Source: Cymbomonas tetramitiformis
Lineage: Eukaryota > Chlorophyta > Pyramimonadophyceae > Pyramimonadales > Pyramimonadaceae
DNA length: 64,000 nt
NCBI GenBank assembly: GCA_001247695.2
Contig: LGRX02010106.1
Coordinates: 19,668-83,667 of the forward strand
Reading direction: 5' to 3'
Part shown: one piece after another, positions 41,733 through 54,345 of the stretch
Layout: every line of letters begins with the position of its first letter
How positions within the stretch are numbered: the first letter of the stretch is position 1
Position numbers and translations under genes: made by a program
Notes under the pieces: generated by a model
The model's input: only the letters and a program-made list of their open reading frames with translations
What the model was told of the DNA's origin: nothing
Database searches by the model: none

Positions 41733-44700
41733 TCACGCAGATCGCACAATACACGATCCACATCCCCGCGCCGCATTGCGAAGCACAACATTGGTAAAGG
41801 GAATACACGGGCGACAGCAACAAGCTTTGCAGGCATCATAAACTGAATCTACAGAAAAATGCTCGCCCCCGAGCACCCAAGCAATTAGGTGTACGCACTC
41901 GGAAGAGACATCTGAACAGGAAGCTAAGTAACCCAGAGGAGTTGACTTTTCTTGTTCTTGGAGGGTTTCAAGGGGCAGTAGCATACAAGTCGGTGGGCCA
42001 GAAAAGGATTGGACGAACCTAAGGGGGGTTCCTGGGAAGCCAATCTGCTGACGGAACTGCTTCTCCATATAGCGGCGATATCCCTCGTCAAAGAGCTTGG
42101 CGTCATTTACAAACAAGACAAATGTGGGCGGCCGGGTTGCTGCCTGGTCACCGCCACATGCAACAAACCGCTCGCTGGTCACGTAACACACCTCTCGCTG
42201 GTCAGGTAACACACCTCTCGCTGGTCATGCGCACTGATGAACCCCAACGTTTTGTCAACTGTTGTGGAAAAATACTCGCTTTGTCGAATGCTGCCGCTGA
42301 CCTCTTGTTTCGTCACATGTGGTGACAGACCCCTAGTGCCCTATATTGCAATACGGGCCATGAGCTGCTGCTGGACCAAGAATGTTGCATGGCACAGCTG
42401 CTGAGGAGACACACCTGGGTTGCATAGTACAAGCGCCCCTTCTTGCCGGAGCGCGTCGGAGGCAGCCTAACCATGCACGCTTCCTGCGCCACGAGGTTCA
42501 CCGTGGCAGTGGTCACACGCCTCCGGTGTTCATCCCCAGCTGCTGCAATGGCGTCCAGCACCTTGGCCACCCTTTGCCCACTGCGCAACCACCCTCCTCC
42601 TCCTTCAAGTCCGGGGGGCCCTCTTCTGCCTGGCCTGGTGAAACGTCGGTGCTAGTGTTGAGAGCCTAGGGTTTGTAATTGCATATGGCCCAGCAGATGA
42701 TCAAAGCGTACAATACAGAGAAGCATCTACCTTATGGAATTTGAAGACAGCGAAAGAGAGCGCTCTTTACGCCTCATATTTTCTAAACAAGGATTGTATA
42801 TAAAGGGGGCGGTCCGAAAGTCCTTAGATCTGCTAGGAAATTTTACAGAGCCGTTTTGGGACTTTTTTTCTGCAGGGGGCACATCCCTCACATAGCTGGC
42901 CCTGACTCGTATGCCATGTTGTTCCCCGTCATGCCCATGATGCTCCCAGGCATTCCACAAGAGCGTTCGATGACTCCGGCAGCGCGCACTAAAGGAACCC
43001 TAGATCCAACGGTGGATGTGCAGCGGCTCGCACCGAATTGCTGTGGTAAATACCACTGGAGCCCAGTCTACTGTCCTCAAGCGGGTCCGCAGGTTTGTCT
43101 CGTACTGGCATCCCCCTCCCAGTCACCCCCATGCATCCCCCTCCCAGTCACCCCCATGCATCCCACCTCTTCAATGCGATTTTAGAGTGCTGTCCAAAAA
43201 TAAAAAGGTGATATTCCCAGCACCCTGCAATCACATAGTCTGAAATGATTATGCGCCACGTGCCTCATCTAAGAGTACTTTGGCGACTCGATTGAGTGGG
43301 CGTGTGGGCACCGGGCTTGCGATTTGAAACCTTTTTTGCCGTTTGCCGCCATAAGGTATATAGTTGATTAATGATGCGATGTCGACAAAAGTATCCCGGA
43401 GTGGCAACTGGCGAGGCAGTATCTGCCTGGTGAGAAATAGGCCTATCCAAAAGAAGCTTAGCTGCTCTCACACGCGCCGCACAACACAGTTGACGACCAG
43501 ACGCGCACGCCTGATCCCACAGGAGCGTGCACGTGGCATCCACCGCGCAGCAGAATCTGAGGTTGCTAAGAAGCATACACCCCACGCGGAATGGTTTGAC
43601 CTGGGAAGCTATCAGTCAGGGCCGTCGCAGTGCATTCTACAGGCCGCTCGCGCGCAGCTCTGTAGACTGCACACTGGCACCGCAGCTGCGGCCGTGTCCC
43701 CATGTCCCTGTCCAATCCATGTCCAAGGCTGACGTGGCACCTGATTCATGGTTGTGCTGGTCTTCTCCGGGACGAGATCCCATTTGTTGATCACGATCAC
43801 CAGTGCTCGACCCTCTTTGCGTATGTTCTCGGCCAATCGGAAGTCTTGCTCGGTGGCCCCGAGAATGGCATCCACGACCAGTACCGCAACCTCGGCACGC
43901 TTAATCGCCTGCACTCCACTTCCCACCCGTGGCACCTCAGTGGCCACCTCAGCGGCCGCAGGCGCAAGCTTAAGCCCACCTCCCACCCCAGGGCCTGCGC
44001 AGCTTCTCTGTCCCCTAGCGCATGCCTCGGAACTTCTCTCGAACATATGCCTTGACTGGCCCTATGCAGCGCTAGTCACAACGGCTGCCCGCCTGCCTAT
44101 CAGCTCCCATCCCACGCCTCTCCCGCGAGACGCCGACCACGGAAACCATTCTCCAGCGAGCGCGCCGCCTCCTTCTGCCGTCCCCTCCACCTATCACCGG
44201 GCGGTAAGCGCCTGCGAGTGCCCTTCAGAGGCAAAGCGGTGAGCCGGCGCCGCAGACCACGCACCGTGATGGCGCGCTTCACGGCGAGCGCCTCCGCGCC
44301 GTCCTTCTTCGCGGCTACGGCAGCCCGCCTGGCACCCACCCTCCACCGCGGCCGTGTTGTCATGATCTTAGTCATCCGCTCGGCCAGATGACCGGTGCCA
44401 GAGGGCCGAAATGACGCTTTCGCCCTGCAGTGCCGGGCCGGGTCCGGGCGCTCAGGCGGCACAGGCGGGGCTGGGGGCAGCGAGATGCGGCACTCAACAG
44501 AGAGTGGCCGGGGGGAGATGCCACACTTTCGGATTCCCGCAGTGTCGACGAGGCAGAACTTCTTCCCGTCCTCCGACTCAAAGTCCGTGTCGATGGCGTC
44601 ACGCGTCGTGCCGCTCTGCGCCGAGCACCGGCCCGCCTCAACCCCCGCCACCACACAGCCGTGGCAGCGCCCGCAGAGCACGCGCCCCGCAACAACAGCA

Positions 44701-47700
44701 GCCCCGCGCGGAGAGCAAGAGCGCCGGGGGGGCACCATCTTGCTGACGATGTTGCGCTCCTCTCCGACGATGGCGTTCACGAGGCTGCTCTTGCCAACAT
44801 TGGGCCGCCCCACAATGGACACCCGCAGCGGCGCCTTATCCTCTTGGGCCCAGTCCTCGTCTGTTGGCGTGCGGTGCAGTGGCAGGCCCTCCTGCGAGGC
44901 ATCAAACAGGACCGCCTTCTCTCCTCAGTCAATGCCACGCTGCGCAAAACGGCGTGTGGCAACTAAGCAGCCTCTGCCAGGTGCGGCGTCAAAGGGCGGT
45001 TTTGCCAGAGAATAGCCGAGAGCCCCCGAGCCGTTTCATTGGTCGACGCGAGCAGCTGGTCTGAGCGCACAAGGTGGAGGTGTCTGGCCTCAGCCAGTTT
45101 GCTCCCGGGCGCTGTCTGCGGCAATGCCGCCGTCAACCAGCAATGCAGCCGTCCACCAGCAATACAGCCGTCAACCAGCAATACAGCCGTCCACCAGCAA
45201 TGCGGCCGTCAACCAGCAATGCGGCCGTCAANNNNNNNNNNNNNNNNNNNNNNNNNNNNNNNNNNNNNNNNNNNNNNNNNNNNNNNNNNNNNNNNNNNNN
45301 NNNNNNNNNNNNNNNNNNNNNNNNNNNNNNNNNNNNNNNNNNNNNNNNNNNNNNNNNNNNNNNNNNNNNNNNNNNNNNNNNNNNNNNNNNNNNNNNNNNN
45401 NNNNNNNNNNNNNNNNNNNNNNNNNNNNNNNNNNNNNNNNNNNNNNNNNNNNNNNNNNNNNNNNNNNNNNNNNNNNNNNNNNNNNNNNNNNNNNNNNNNN
45501 NNNNNNNNNNNNNNNNNNNNNNNNNNNNNNNNNNNNNNNNNNNNNNNNNNNNNNNNNNNNNNNNNNNNNNNNNNNNNNNNNNNNNNNNNNNNNNNNNNNN
45601 NNNNNNNNNNNNNNNNNNNNNNNNNNNNNNNNNNNNNNNNNNNNNNNNNNNNNNNNNNNNNNNNNNNNNNNNNNNNNNNNNNNNNNNNNNNNNNNNNNNN
45701 NNNNNNNNNNNNNNNNNNNNNNNNNNNNNNNNNNNNNNNNNNNNNNNNNNNNNNNNNNNNNNNNNNNNNNNNNNNNNNNNNNNNNNNNNNNNNNNNNNNN
45801 NNNNNNNNNNNNNNNNNNNNNNNNNNNNNNNNNNNNNNNNNNNNNNNNNNNNNNNNNNNNNNNNNNNNNNNNNNNNNNNNNNNNNNNNNNNNNNNNNNNN
45901 NNNNNNNNNNNNNNNNNNNNNNNNNNNNNNNNNNNNNNNNNNNNNNNNNNNNNNNNNNNNNNNNNNNNNNNNNNNNNNNNNNNNNNNNNNNNNNNNGGCG
46001 AAGTGCACCGCGGTGATGGAGGCAGCCCCGGGACAGGGGGGGTGGCGAACTGAATGCCGGGGAAGGCAGAAAACTCCACCAGGAGAAGCATAAAAACTGC
46101 GAGTTTCTGGGAGGTGTTAACGCAGAAGTGGGAGCGCACCATGAGTCGATCCAGGAGGTCACCGGTGCCCAGGCCACTGAGCGCAGAGATTGCGGTCGGT
46201 TCCGCTCCGAGCTCCCTGAAGGCCCCCCTCCGCCCAAAAACGCCTTAGGCTACTCCCTCAGCCTTCGAGGGACCTGCCGTTCAAGAGGCAGAGAATCGTC
46301 AGAGTGTCTCACCCTGCCACCGCATACACAACCTGGGGGTCGACAAGAGCGCGATGCAGAGGGGCAGTGTGAGCGAGGTGACTGACAGGGAGATGACTGA
46401 CAGGGAGAGGGTTGGGTGCTCGCTGGAAGTGCGGAAGGGGTCGCATGTTGGGTCGGGGCTCGAGCGCTACCCACAGCCGGGCAAGGACGCACCAGAAGGC
46501 GGCGGCCTGCATATCGCCAGTAACTGGAGACTCGCACTTATTCACCTGTTCGACAGGCACGCGTGTCCATTAAATGCCAGATTACAATGCGAGCGCATCA
46601 TCCTGAGCTTGCCCACACGACACGTGAGAGGCGGCTCTGCAACGTGGGCCAGCGCTTCAGGCGGTGCGCTGGGAGGTGCAAGGCCCACCGCCAAAATGAC
46701 CGTCTTGTTTGGGTGGTGTCGACGCATCCATGCCAAGATGTCTCGATCTGCTTCGCATGGGCCCGCCTGCACCCCCAACGGCCCCCGTCAAGCATATCCG
46801 TCAACCGGCCGCAGCATCCTACGGTGACCCAGCTTGAACGCTGCGCGGAGACCAGACACCCGTGTTGGATTTTAAAAATGATCATATTGCGTCGAGCTCT
46901 GAGTATAACCGATGAGACGGAAACAGAGGACGACTAAAGATTTGACCGTCCATAAGCACAGACGCCTATCAGAAGACAAATTGCTGCGAGCGCCACTTTT
47001 CCGGGCAGGCTGGCAGCATGGCGCGCCTCTGCCTTGCATTGACGGCAGCGTCACGGCAGGCACACCTGCCCATCTGCCACCATGATGACAGCATCGGCCT
47101 CCTTCACTCCAGATGCGGCCTGTCACAGCCCGGCAACGCCTGCCCCTCAGGGCCAAAACATCGATGACAAGTTGAGGGGGATTGCGGACTCGTGGCACGC
47201 TGTGAGAGATGTGAGGAGCCCCCCGAGGGCCGCCGACCACCACCGGCAAAGCTACAACCGGAGCCTGGCGGAGCCTGGCAGCCAGTGAGCCAACGCTTCA
47301 CCACTGAGGCTGGTGCGAGCTCCTGCCGGATACCCTTTACATGTTTTCGTCACTCGGCATTACTAGTTCGTACAGCTCCCGGGCCCCGGCTCGCTTGCGG
47401 GGTGCACCGCGTAGCGGCAGGTGTGTGGCACGAAGCGGCCCAATCCTAACCCCGAGGGAGGGGTCGGCGCACGGGAGCAGGCCGCGGGCCGTGTTCAGAT
47501 AACACCGCGGGTAACAGAGAAGCAGCTGAGCCCGACACAGCCGCCTCACTCGTACAAGCAGGGTGCAGCTTCTAGGGCGCTATTCACGTAGAAGTCGGCT
47601 GCCATCGCCCCGGAGACAACCTGTGCACCGCCCCGGCAGGGCCAGAGAGAGCTACCTGATTCTCGATCATGTTTGGGATCATCTCCGCCCCGAGCGCAGT

Positions 47701-50700
47701 TCCAGGGTCCGCACCCTGCACCCCCGGACCCCTTCTTCCGAGTCAGATGCAGCACCTTGCACGCCCCAATTCGAGCACACTCTTTTCCCCAGCATGTCTG
47801 AGCTGCATGAGGGTTCATGCCCGCCTTCCCACCTGCCCACAGGCCAGCCCTGGCAAATTCCACTCTCTAATATTTCCGGCGCCGGGACAGGGTGCATAAC
47901 GCCGTTGTGAAGGCCACTATCGTATGTTTCAAGCTGTACCTGGGAGTCCTGGCATCAATTTCAGCACTGTTGACCCCGCGGTTTGCAAGTGGCGGCGGCT
48001 CGACCACCCAGTAGCTCAAGGTGCGGCCTCAAACAAAAATACCCTCGTTCGTGGGACTTGGCATTCCATAGTCGAAGCCTTAGAGGGCCTCTTAGGCATA
48101 TGGCTCAAGCTTAGGAGCAGAGTGCTATGTCAGTACTATGTTGTCTGCGTGGTGTGGGTGGCCGAGCCTACGGAGGGTCAGGTAGAGCGCTGTGTGCGCA
48201 TGCCCAGCGAGTTCAGTTCTTCCAAACTTGAAGGAGCATAAGATCTGACTACGCTCGTACCAACGACGAAATGGCCTTCGCTTGAGTGAATTTGGGAAAC
48301 GCATAAGATGGACCGCTTGGGAGCGAACGAAAAGCTTGATTTGACCCGACCTTAGCATCCATCTTAAGTAAGCAACAAAGCTCCGGTGGGACACTATGGA
48401 CCTGAACCATGGATTGAAGAGTCCAACGTACTCTCAGGACAACCCTGAAGCAATTGGACTTTTGTACATGCTGTTGAAACAAGGAAACGAAACTGACTTA
48501 TTCACAAAAGATTTTACACGAACAACCAGTAATCGCATCCGAGTCCCGAGGAAAGCACATCTTCCCCGGCAGCGTTATATGGCTGAATTCCGAAGTCTCG
48601 TGTCGATGCGGAAAACCGAGGCCGCGTGCGCGGCTATGCATGCCCTCAGCCATGTGCTCCTGCCCGTAAAACAAACCCGCCCTCCAGCTTGCACCTGCCT
48701 CTGCCTCTGGATATGGCCCGCCCCTGCGCAACGAGTACAGTGCATTCAAAGGTGCGCTGGAGGGGGCTCCCTTGGAGGAGAGGGCGGCAAGGGATCAACA
48801 CCGTGTCGGGGATCTCGAGGCCCGCTTTAGCCATAGCAGAGGGCGCAATGAGGCCGCCGGTGTCGATGAGCAGGAACTCGCGCATGCCCCTGTCGAACCA
48901 GCGCATGCACAGGCCGTGTCTGTCAAGTCGGCAGTCCTCAGCGGAGCAGATGCGACCCATGCTCAAAGAAGGCCTCTGAAGGAGCGGCCAGGCCCTTATT
49001 TCGGACCAGGCCCTTATCTCGGACCAGGCCCTTATTTCGGACCAGGCCCTTATTTCAGGCCGCCGGGACACTCGGGGCCTCGTAGGGTTTGAAAGAGGCA
49101 CAGTGTTTAACGGCATGAGCGCCGGCATTCTGCAACCGTCCATACTGCCTGTATATCGTTGTGTATACTCACGAACTGACACCGATATGGAGTGGCGGCG
49201 GGTACCACGTAATCTTTTCAAATAGCTCCGTCCAGTGGATGACGCAGAGCCCGATATTGGACAAAAGATCTTCAAAAACTGCGACACCTGTGGCAGCTCT
49301 AGGAAGGCGGCATAAGCAAAAGGTGGTCGAAACACGCGAGACCTGCGGCAGCTGTGGAAATCCGGAATAGGCACAAGATGATCGAAACACGCGAGACCTG
49401 CGGCAGCTGTGGAAATCCGGAATAGGCACAAGATGATCGACGCACACAAGACCTGCGGCAGCTGTGGAGACCCGGAATAGGCACAAGATGATCGAAGCAC
49501 ACAAGAACTGCGGCAGCTGTGGAGACCCGGAATAAGCGCAGGGTCGTTGAAACAACCAAGACACGTGTTAACTGGGGACTGCGAATCAGGCGCAGTGTTA
49601 TCTAAGTAAGTGAGACGCGTGACCTTCATTTGTCTTATTCAGCAGCTTTTGGCTGTTGCCATCACATCACTCGGTGTGAGTCCACCTAGCTCTAGCGAGT
49701 CCGCGCCAGGTGAGTACATGCTCCAATTTTGCAAAACCTTTGCCGTCGGCAAATAAAGCAGCATGTTCCACGGTTTGTCAGTCGCATAAGTTAAAGTGCG
49801 CTTACAAGGATGCAAAAGGCATGCGTGAAGATATCACGTGTGGATATCAACGCAGGGTTGCTTCAATTCGAGCTAATCGCGCCGCACCAGAAAGCACGCA
49901 TGTAGAGACGATCGCGCGTAACCCCTGGTGTGTCGTACACGATGGCGGAGGCAGTTCCGCTGAGACGATTGAAGAGCGCGGACTTGCCGACGTTCGGCCG
50001 CCCGATTACGGCCACCTTCGGCAGAAGCGAAAGAGGCACCTGCGTACGCAGGGGAACAGCTCGAACACCGCCTTTAGCATCTACTTTTAGAGCTCGAACA
50101 CCGATTTTAGCGACAACTGGTGGTACTTCCCTATGCATACAAACAGTTCTGAGGCCATGGCAAAAAGCCGACACTCGAGTGATATCCACACTCTGCGAAT
50201 CGGAATGCACATCACGGACACATTTCTCGAGCCAGCGCTTTTCGCTCAGTTCACAACGCAAGTACGTGCGTGGGTATGAGGATTTCATTTGATACGTGCT
50301 CCTGAACTGGTAAAGCTGTATGGTAAAAACGTAAATTTAAATGAATTCAAGACGGAGGAAGAGCGGGCGATGAGGAACCTCATGCTTGCGTTTGTCCCTC
50401 CGACCAGAACCGCTTTCACTAGAACCCTCAGCGTCCTCATCAACTAGTTCATTTTCGTTCTCACCAACGTCATCACCAAGTCCTGAGAAAGTTGAATATG
50501 AAGTGCCCTGCTCGTCTTCTTCTTCGTCATCTTCGTCATCCTGTTCCCAGAAGCCCAATTTACGGTCAACTCATCTCGCAAACGTTTGAACGTTACAGTC
50601 ACTGCGCAAGCGAAAGTCTTCGGTTGAATACCAAAGCTTCCCTCAGCAGTGCGAACTCGTCAGTGTCGTCGTTCTCAAACTCCGCTAAGATGGATGCTGC

Positions 50701-51074
50701 AAGCTCGGCGGCTTCCCGATCCATCGCTTCCCGCTGCTCCGGAGTAATCTGTGGCAGATAACAATTATTAGAACTGTGAGACACGAGAATACGCGCCCTA
50801 GAATACCGCATAGTGTAGAGGAACGACATACTTCAGATGCGAGTGTCTCGTCCCCCACTTGTGAAGAGCTGTCTGATAAGCTAGGTGCTCGAAAACGAGA
50901 ACTCTGGAATCTTGATGGAAAAGATACATGCGGCTTCTTCTGTAGCGGTTTGTTACCAACCCGCCCACAGCTGCCAACGTGACCCCGCGCTTGAGCGAGG
51001 GGGGGCATCACTTTCATACAGCGCTGGATCCCCATCCCACCGATTTTTGGAGGAAGCGTGGGTGTGACACTCAT
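41733..51074 (-). CDS. der: Plastid-type Der/EngA double-domain GTPase, about 17 exons
   Basis: Der/EngA is a tandem-GTPase ribosome-assembly factor of bacteria and plastids. Exons found by motif, most with matching phase: 51074-50832 (Ser/Arg-rich, transit-peptide-like), 50748-50632, an acidic exon near 50570-50400, about 50100-49888 (G1 GRPNVGKS, G2 PGVTRD), 48889-48802 (G3 DTGG), 47119-47066 ([12 protein letters not shown]), 46766-46689 ([18 protein letters not shown]), 46545-46493 (G4 VNKCES), 46215-46140 ([13 protein letters not shown]), 44923-44736 (second G1), 44615-44527 ([15 protein letters not shown]), 44328-44265, 43908-43741 (NKWDLV), 43104-43034 ([11 protein letters not shown]), 42580-42415 and 42143-41733 (KH-like domain, [11 protein letters not shown]). 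At least one linker exon probably lies in the assembly gap. The far C-terminal tail beyond GTPLR is longer than usual, so the last exon may be overextended. Confidence 0.9.
42171..42228. repeat. 23-bp tandem repeat in Der intron
   Basis: CTCGCTGGTC starts at 42171, 42194 and 42217, giving three units just upstream (gene sense) of the last Der exon. Confidence 0.85.
43108..43160. repeat. 25-bp tandem repeat in Der intron
   Basis: GCATCCCCCTCCCAGTCACC repeats twice and begins a third unit, immediately before the acceptor of the 43104-43034 exon in gene sense. On the - strand it is G-rich. Confidence 0.85.
45124..45231. repeat. 18-bp minisatellite running into the assembly gap
   Basis: CCGTCAACCAGCAATGCAG and close variants (CCGTCCACCAGCAATACAG) repeat about six times with an 18-bp period, and the array is still running when the N block starts. 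The gap was therefore probably caused by this repeat. Confidence 0.9.
45232..45996. other. Assembly gap (765 Ns)
   Basis: Unknown sequence inside the Der gene. Any open frame spanning it is an artefact. A linker exon between the two GTPase domains is expected here or in its flanks. Confidence 1.
48990..49060. repeat. 18-bp tandem repeat in Der intron
   Basis: GGACCAGGCCCTTATTTC repeats about four times with an 18-bp period, inside the 998-bp intron between the 49888 and 48889 exon ends. Confidence 0.92.
49270..49562. repeat. 55-bp tandem repeat in Der intron
   Basis: CTGCGGCAGCTGTGGA occurs at 49343, 49398, 49453 and 49508 (55 bp apart), with a degenerate unit at about 49288. It lies in the same intron as the 18-bp array. 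Translations of it on the - strand look like a repetitive protein but are not coding. Confidence 0.95.
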
Positions 51075-51853
51075 CCCTAAAAGCTTTTACGGATAGACGG
51101 AAGTGTGTGGAATTGAAATCGTGACGTAGAAAATTGCAGAATTCCAGAAACCCTTTGGAATGCACAAGACGCCACAAGAAGCTTCAAAAAACGTTTCAGG
51201 AAACAAAAGATCAGGCAAAAAGCTCAAGCGGAGCCGACGTGAGCCGGACTCCGGCGCGGCTGAAAGCAAAGTAGACCACTTGTACGAGTATGTGCCATTC
51301 TTTGCATGCGCCATCTGGCAACTCAAGACGGATAAGAAGGTCTCTTCAAGATTTAGATCATTATTTATACTGTTTACTCCAGTATCGTCGATCTCCAGAT
51401 CTCCACTACGCCTTGTCGTGCCAAGGGGAGAAACTGTTATTACAAGTACAGGTACTATGTACTCCCCTTCCTTCGCTTGCGTTGGTCGTGTCGATCGGAT
51501 GTCGTCGATCTGGATCTCGATGTCGGACGTGGTGTTGCTCTTGCTGTTGCTCACGTCAGGAAGAGACTACTGTATGAGCAAGAGGTGATTGTTCATTTAC
51601 CTCGATGCAATGTTCTTTTTCTATGCAATGTGAGATGACTATGTTGCACGAAGTAAGATGCCTTCCAAGCTGATTCGGTAAAGCAACTGTCAAAGCAGTG
51701 CACAGGCACGGACGTGCAAGACGCTCTTTCAAGTGGTCATACGACAATACGCGAGACGAGAGAAAGCCATCCCTGCTATCACTCGGTTATGCTCTACTTT
51801 CAGGCTTCTTTCCGAAAAAAGCGCACTCATCTCAGATCACCGAAGTCTAGCTA
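51075..51853. promoter_or_regulatory. Divergent promoter region between Der and the HD hydrolase
   Basis: 779 bp separate the two start codons, which point away from each other. No gene is supported here; the longest + strand frame (51160-51588) has no family signal and ends in a Leu/Ser run from low-complexity sequence. No specific promoter element was identified. Confidence 0.4.
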
Positions 51854-52666
51854 ATGTCAGGGAGGATCAAGGCAGCGTGCATATCGAATTTTGACGTCAT
51901 GGAAGGCTATGACGATATGCAGGCTATTTTGAGACAACGATTCACATCGCTTTGTAGGAGCCTCGGAACCTCCACCTTTGTCATCGTCAAGTGGTGGGAT
52001 TTCATTCACAGTAACTACAGTGCACCATCTCGAAGATATCACACTTTAGAACACCTAAACGAGATGTATACGCATTTCGATAAATGGAAGCAAAAGCTGC
52101 GGCGCCCTGAGCTGGTGGAGCTCGCCATTTTTTTCCACGATGTGATTTATGAAGGCACCGCGAAAGAAGACGAACTGAAAAGTGCAGATGTTTATCGAAC
52201 TTTTGCAGAAGAAGCTGGGCAGCCAGAGGCAGACGTGGAGCTAGTATACAGATGGATTGTGGCAACGGCGACCCACGCGGTCGTGGAAGAAGACACCTAT
52301 GACGGATATTTTTTCATGGACTTTGATATGGCCATCCTTGGCGTCGACCAAACGCAGTACACTGCATATGTGCAAAGTGTAAAGGAGGAGTATATGAATC
52401 TAAAGGGATACCAGAAGATCCCTTTCGTGTGGGAAGTGATGTGGTGCTGGGGTCGACCGAAAGCTATGTCAAACTTCCTGAAAGTTCCCAACATATATTC
52501 GACAAAAGAGTTTCAGACGAACTTGGAATCACGTGCTCGGGAAAATCTTCAAGAAGAAATCGGAAAATTGTTGTTTCACCGTAACCTGTTTCTTGCCATC
52601 TGCACGGTGTTTGGTGTGATCGTCACGGGTCTCGCTCTGAAGTGTGCTGCAACCGTTTGGTTTTAA
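51854..52666 (+). CDS. HD-domain metal-dependent phosphohydrolase-like protein, membrane-tailed
   Basis: 270 residues, no introns, ATG start. It fits the predicted HD-superfamily hydrolase group COG4339: YHTLEHL (His63, His67), FFHDVIY (His95-Asp96), a third His near 141 and the later acidic motif MDFDMAILG (about 155-163), together supplying the metal ligands. The spacing YHT-x2-H, FHD, T-x-H, D-x-D-x-AILG is the family pattern. Members are thought to cleave phosphate esters or nucleotides, but substrates are unknown. The last 29 residues form one hydrophobic helix (LAICTVFGVIVTGLALKC), which bacterial members generally lack, so this copy may be tail-anchored. It is divergently arranged with Der. 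Confidence 0.85.
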   Translation: MSGRIKAACISNFDVMEGYDDMQAILRQRFTSLCRSLGTSTFVIVKWWDFIHSNYSAPSRRYHTLEHLNEMYTHFDKWKQKLRRPELVELAIFFHDVIYEGTAKEDELKSADVYRTFAEEAGQPEADVELVYRWIVATATHAVVEEDTYDGYFFMDFDMAILGVDQTQYTAYVQSVKEEYMNLKGYQKIPFVWEVMWCWGRPKAMSNFLKVPNIYSTKEFQTNLESRARENLQEEIGKLLFHRNLFLAICTVFGVIVTGLALKCAATVWF

Positions 52667-54260
52667 GCTCTTACGAAATTTTAATGTCGGTTGTTGTGCG
52701 CTAAACCCATCGCATGATAAGTCAACAGCTCGAGGCAGTCATTCAACAAAGAAACACCATGATGGCGTATTTTTACTTTTAGACTTTCGCTCTTCAGGAA
52801 GTTGTAACTTCGTTGTGATGGGTATTTTGAGCGTGTGCTAAATCCCATGGGGACGTTCGAATATCAAATACGTCCAGCGTATTCTTGAATTGTAGCCTTA
52901 TGAAGGCGGTGCTCTTGAACTAAGTTTCTACGATCCCAACCATAGTTGTCTTTTATACATATGCATTTTTTTGTATCAGTCTTATATTCACTAAATGCTA
53001 ATTCAAGACTTGCCCCTCTAGTCAAGCTGGAACAATGAACGAGATCCTAAACATTTTGGCAGTTCACTCGCAGTGCAAGCAAGTTCCCTAAGATTAGGTT
53101 CGATCCAAGTAGAGTCGGCCGAAATATGTTTGAATCCTCCCAACTTCCAAGAAAAAGGAATCACTGGAAATGGCAGGTTGTTACTCTTTTTCCGTATAAG
53201 GTTCTTATGTTGAGGAAATAGGTTATATGAATGTCTTCAAGAAGGAAATAGCTTGTATTGCCGTAACATATCGTGGTAGGGTAACTTAGGGTATGATGCT
53301 CGGCTTCATACAAACAAAAGCTTTTCACACAAATCGGATTTGACCGGCGGCGGCACGTTGGAGTTCGTCAGAAATATTCACCGCCTTGTTCGCGCGAGTC
53401 TATTACACAAGGGAAGCTTGAATCAAGCACTCCATCACGAACAGTAGGGGCGAAAGCGCGAACTACGACACCCGAGGCGCAGCGCTCTTCCACATTAGTT
53501 TGCCGTTTTAGTTTTCAGTTGTATGGGCGCGGAAACCGCCATAACTTCCATGTTAGTTAGCTATTTGATATGTATGAAGTATTGATCTCCACATTCGAGA
53601 CTTGGGGGAGGTCAGTAAGTCCTTGAATGGCTACCAACCGCAATAAACCGAGCGGGAAACTTGTTGGAAAGTACGGGGGTGCCCTGTTGGTAGATGATAA
53701 AAGTAGGCTCTACCGAAGATTGCTCTAAAGGTTTCAAAATAGGGACATGCTAGTTTTTTTCCATTGTTATACGGCAGGTGATACTTCGTTGCACACTCGT
53801 AACATGCAGCCACTAGTGGTGGCATGCTCATCGTGGCGCGTGTCCCCGAATGCCCCCAGAAGTTGCTCGGCCGATTTTTCTTGAGTACGGGGGATGGGGT
53901 GTCACACATATTGAGGTGTGCACATATGGTGCGAGTGATAACACGGTGCCATGGCATCTGCCTAGTTCCGTAATCTGACATGGGCGACGAATCGCGTAGC
54001 ACAAGGATGTCTAGAACTCAAGTTATGGCCCACAATGTGTGGCCTTCAATGTAAGTATACATGAAAAAGAGGATCGGTATTAGCAATATGGCAAAACGCC
54101 AAACTAGTGTTAATTCCTTATTGTACTTGGATGCGCTTGGAATCGTGCGAGGTTTCGTTGGTTTCGTGGTGGGTTCTTAGGATCCATGAATGGTAAGGGG
54201 GATTCTCAATTTATCATTGTTTCTTTGTTTGAGATGGGTCGAGCGTTTCGTATCCATCGC
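52667..54260. other. Unassigned spacer
   Basis: 1.6 kb with no recognisable gene on either strand. Frames such as 53631-54002 (-) have no family signal. No LTR or inverted-repeat ends were found. Confidence 0.5.
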
Positions 54261-54261
54261 G

Positions 54262-54345
54262 GCGAAAATGTATCCGCGACGGGGCTCGCGAACTCATGAC
54301 CTCCCGATGTGAATCACGGTAGTATCACGGTCGCTCTATCCTAGT
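54262..54345 (-). ncRNA. tRNA-derived sequence, SINE- or pseudo-tRNA-like
   Basis: Read on the - strand it contains GGATAGAGCG (end of a D arm), then GAGTTCGCGAGCCCCG, resembling a B box/T arm, followed by CGCGGATA. No clean cloverleaf can be drawn, so a working tRNA is unlikely. A tRNA-headed SINE or a dead tRNA gene is more likely. Confidence 0.35.

Noticed and set aside
45039..46237. Open frames of about 300 codons across the N block
   Set aside because: They consist almost entirely of Ns; the flanks are Der exons and introns.
48646..49629. 327-codon - strand frame with repeated Ser/Cys/Leu-rich motifs
   Set aside because: Most of it is the intronic 55-bp minisatellite; only 48889-48802 is a true Der exon.
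51160..51588. 142-codon + strand frame between Der and the HD gene
   Set aside because: No similarity, ends in low-complexity Leu/Ser, overlaps the expected divergent promoter.
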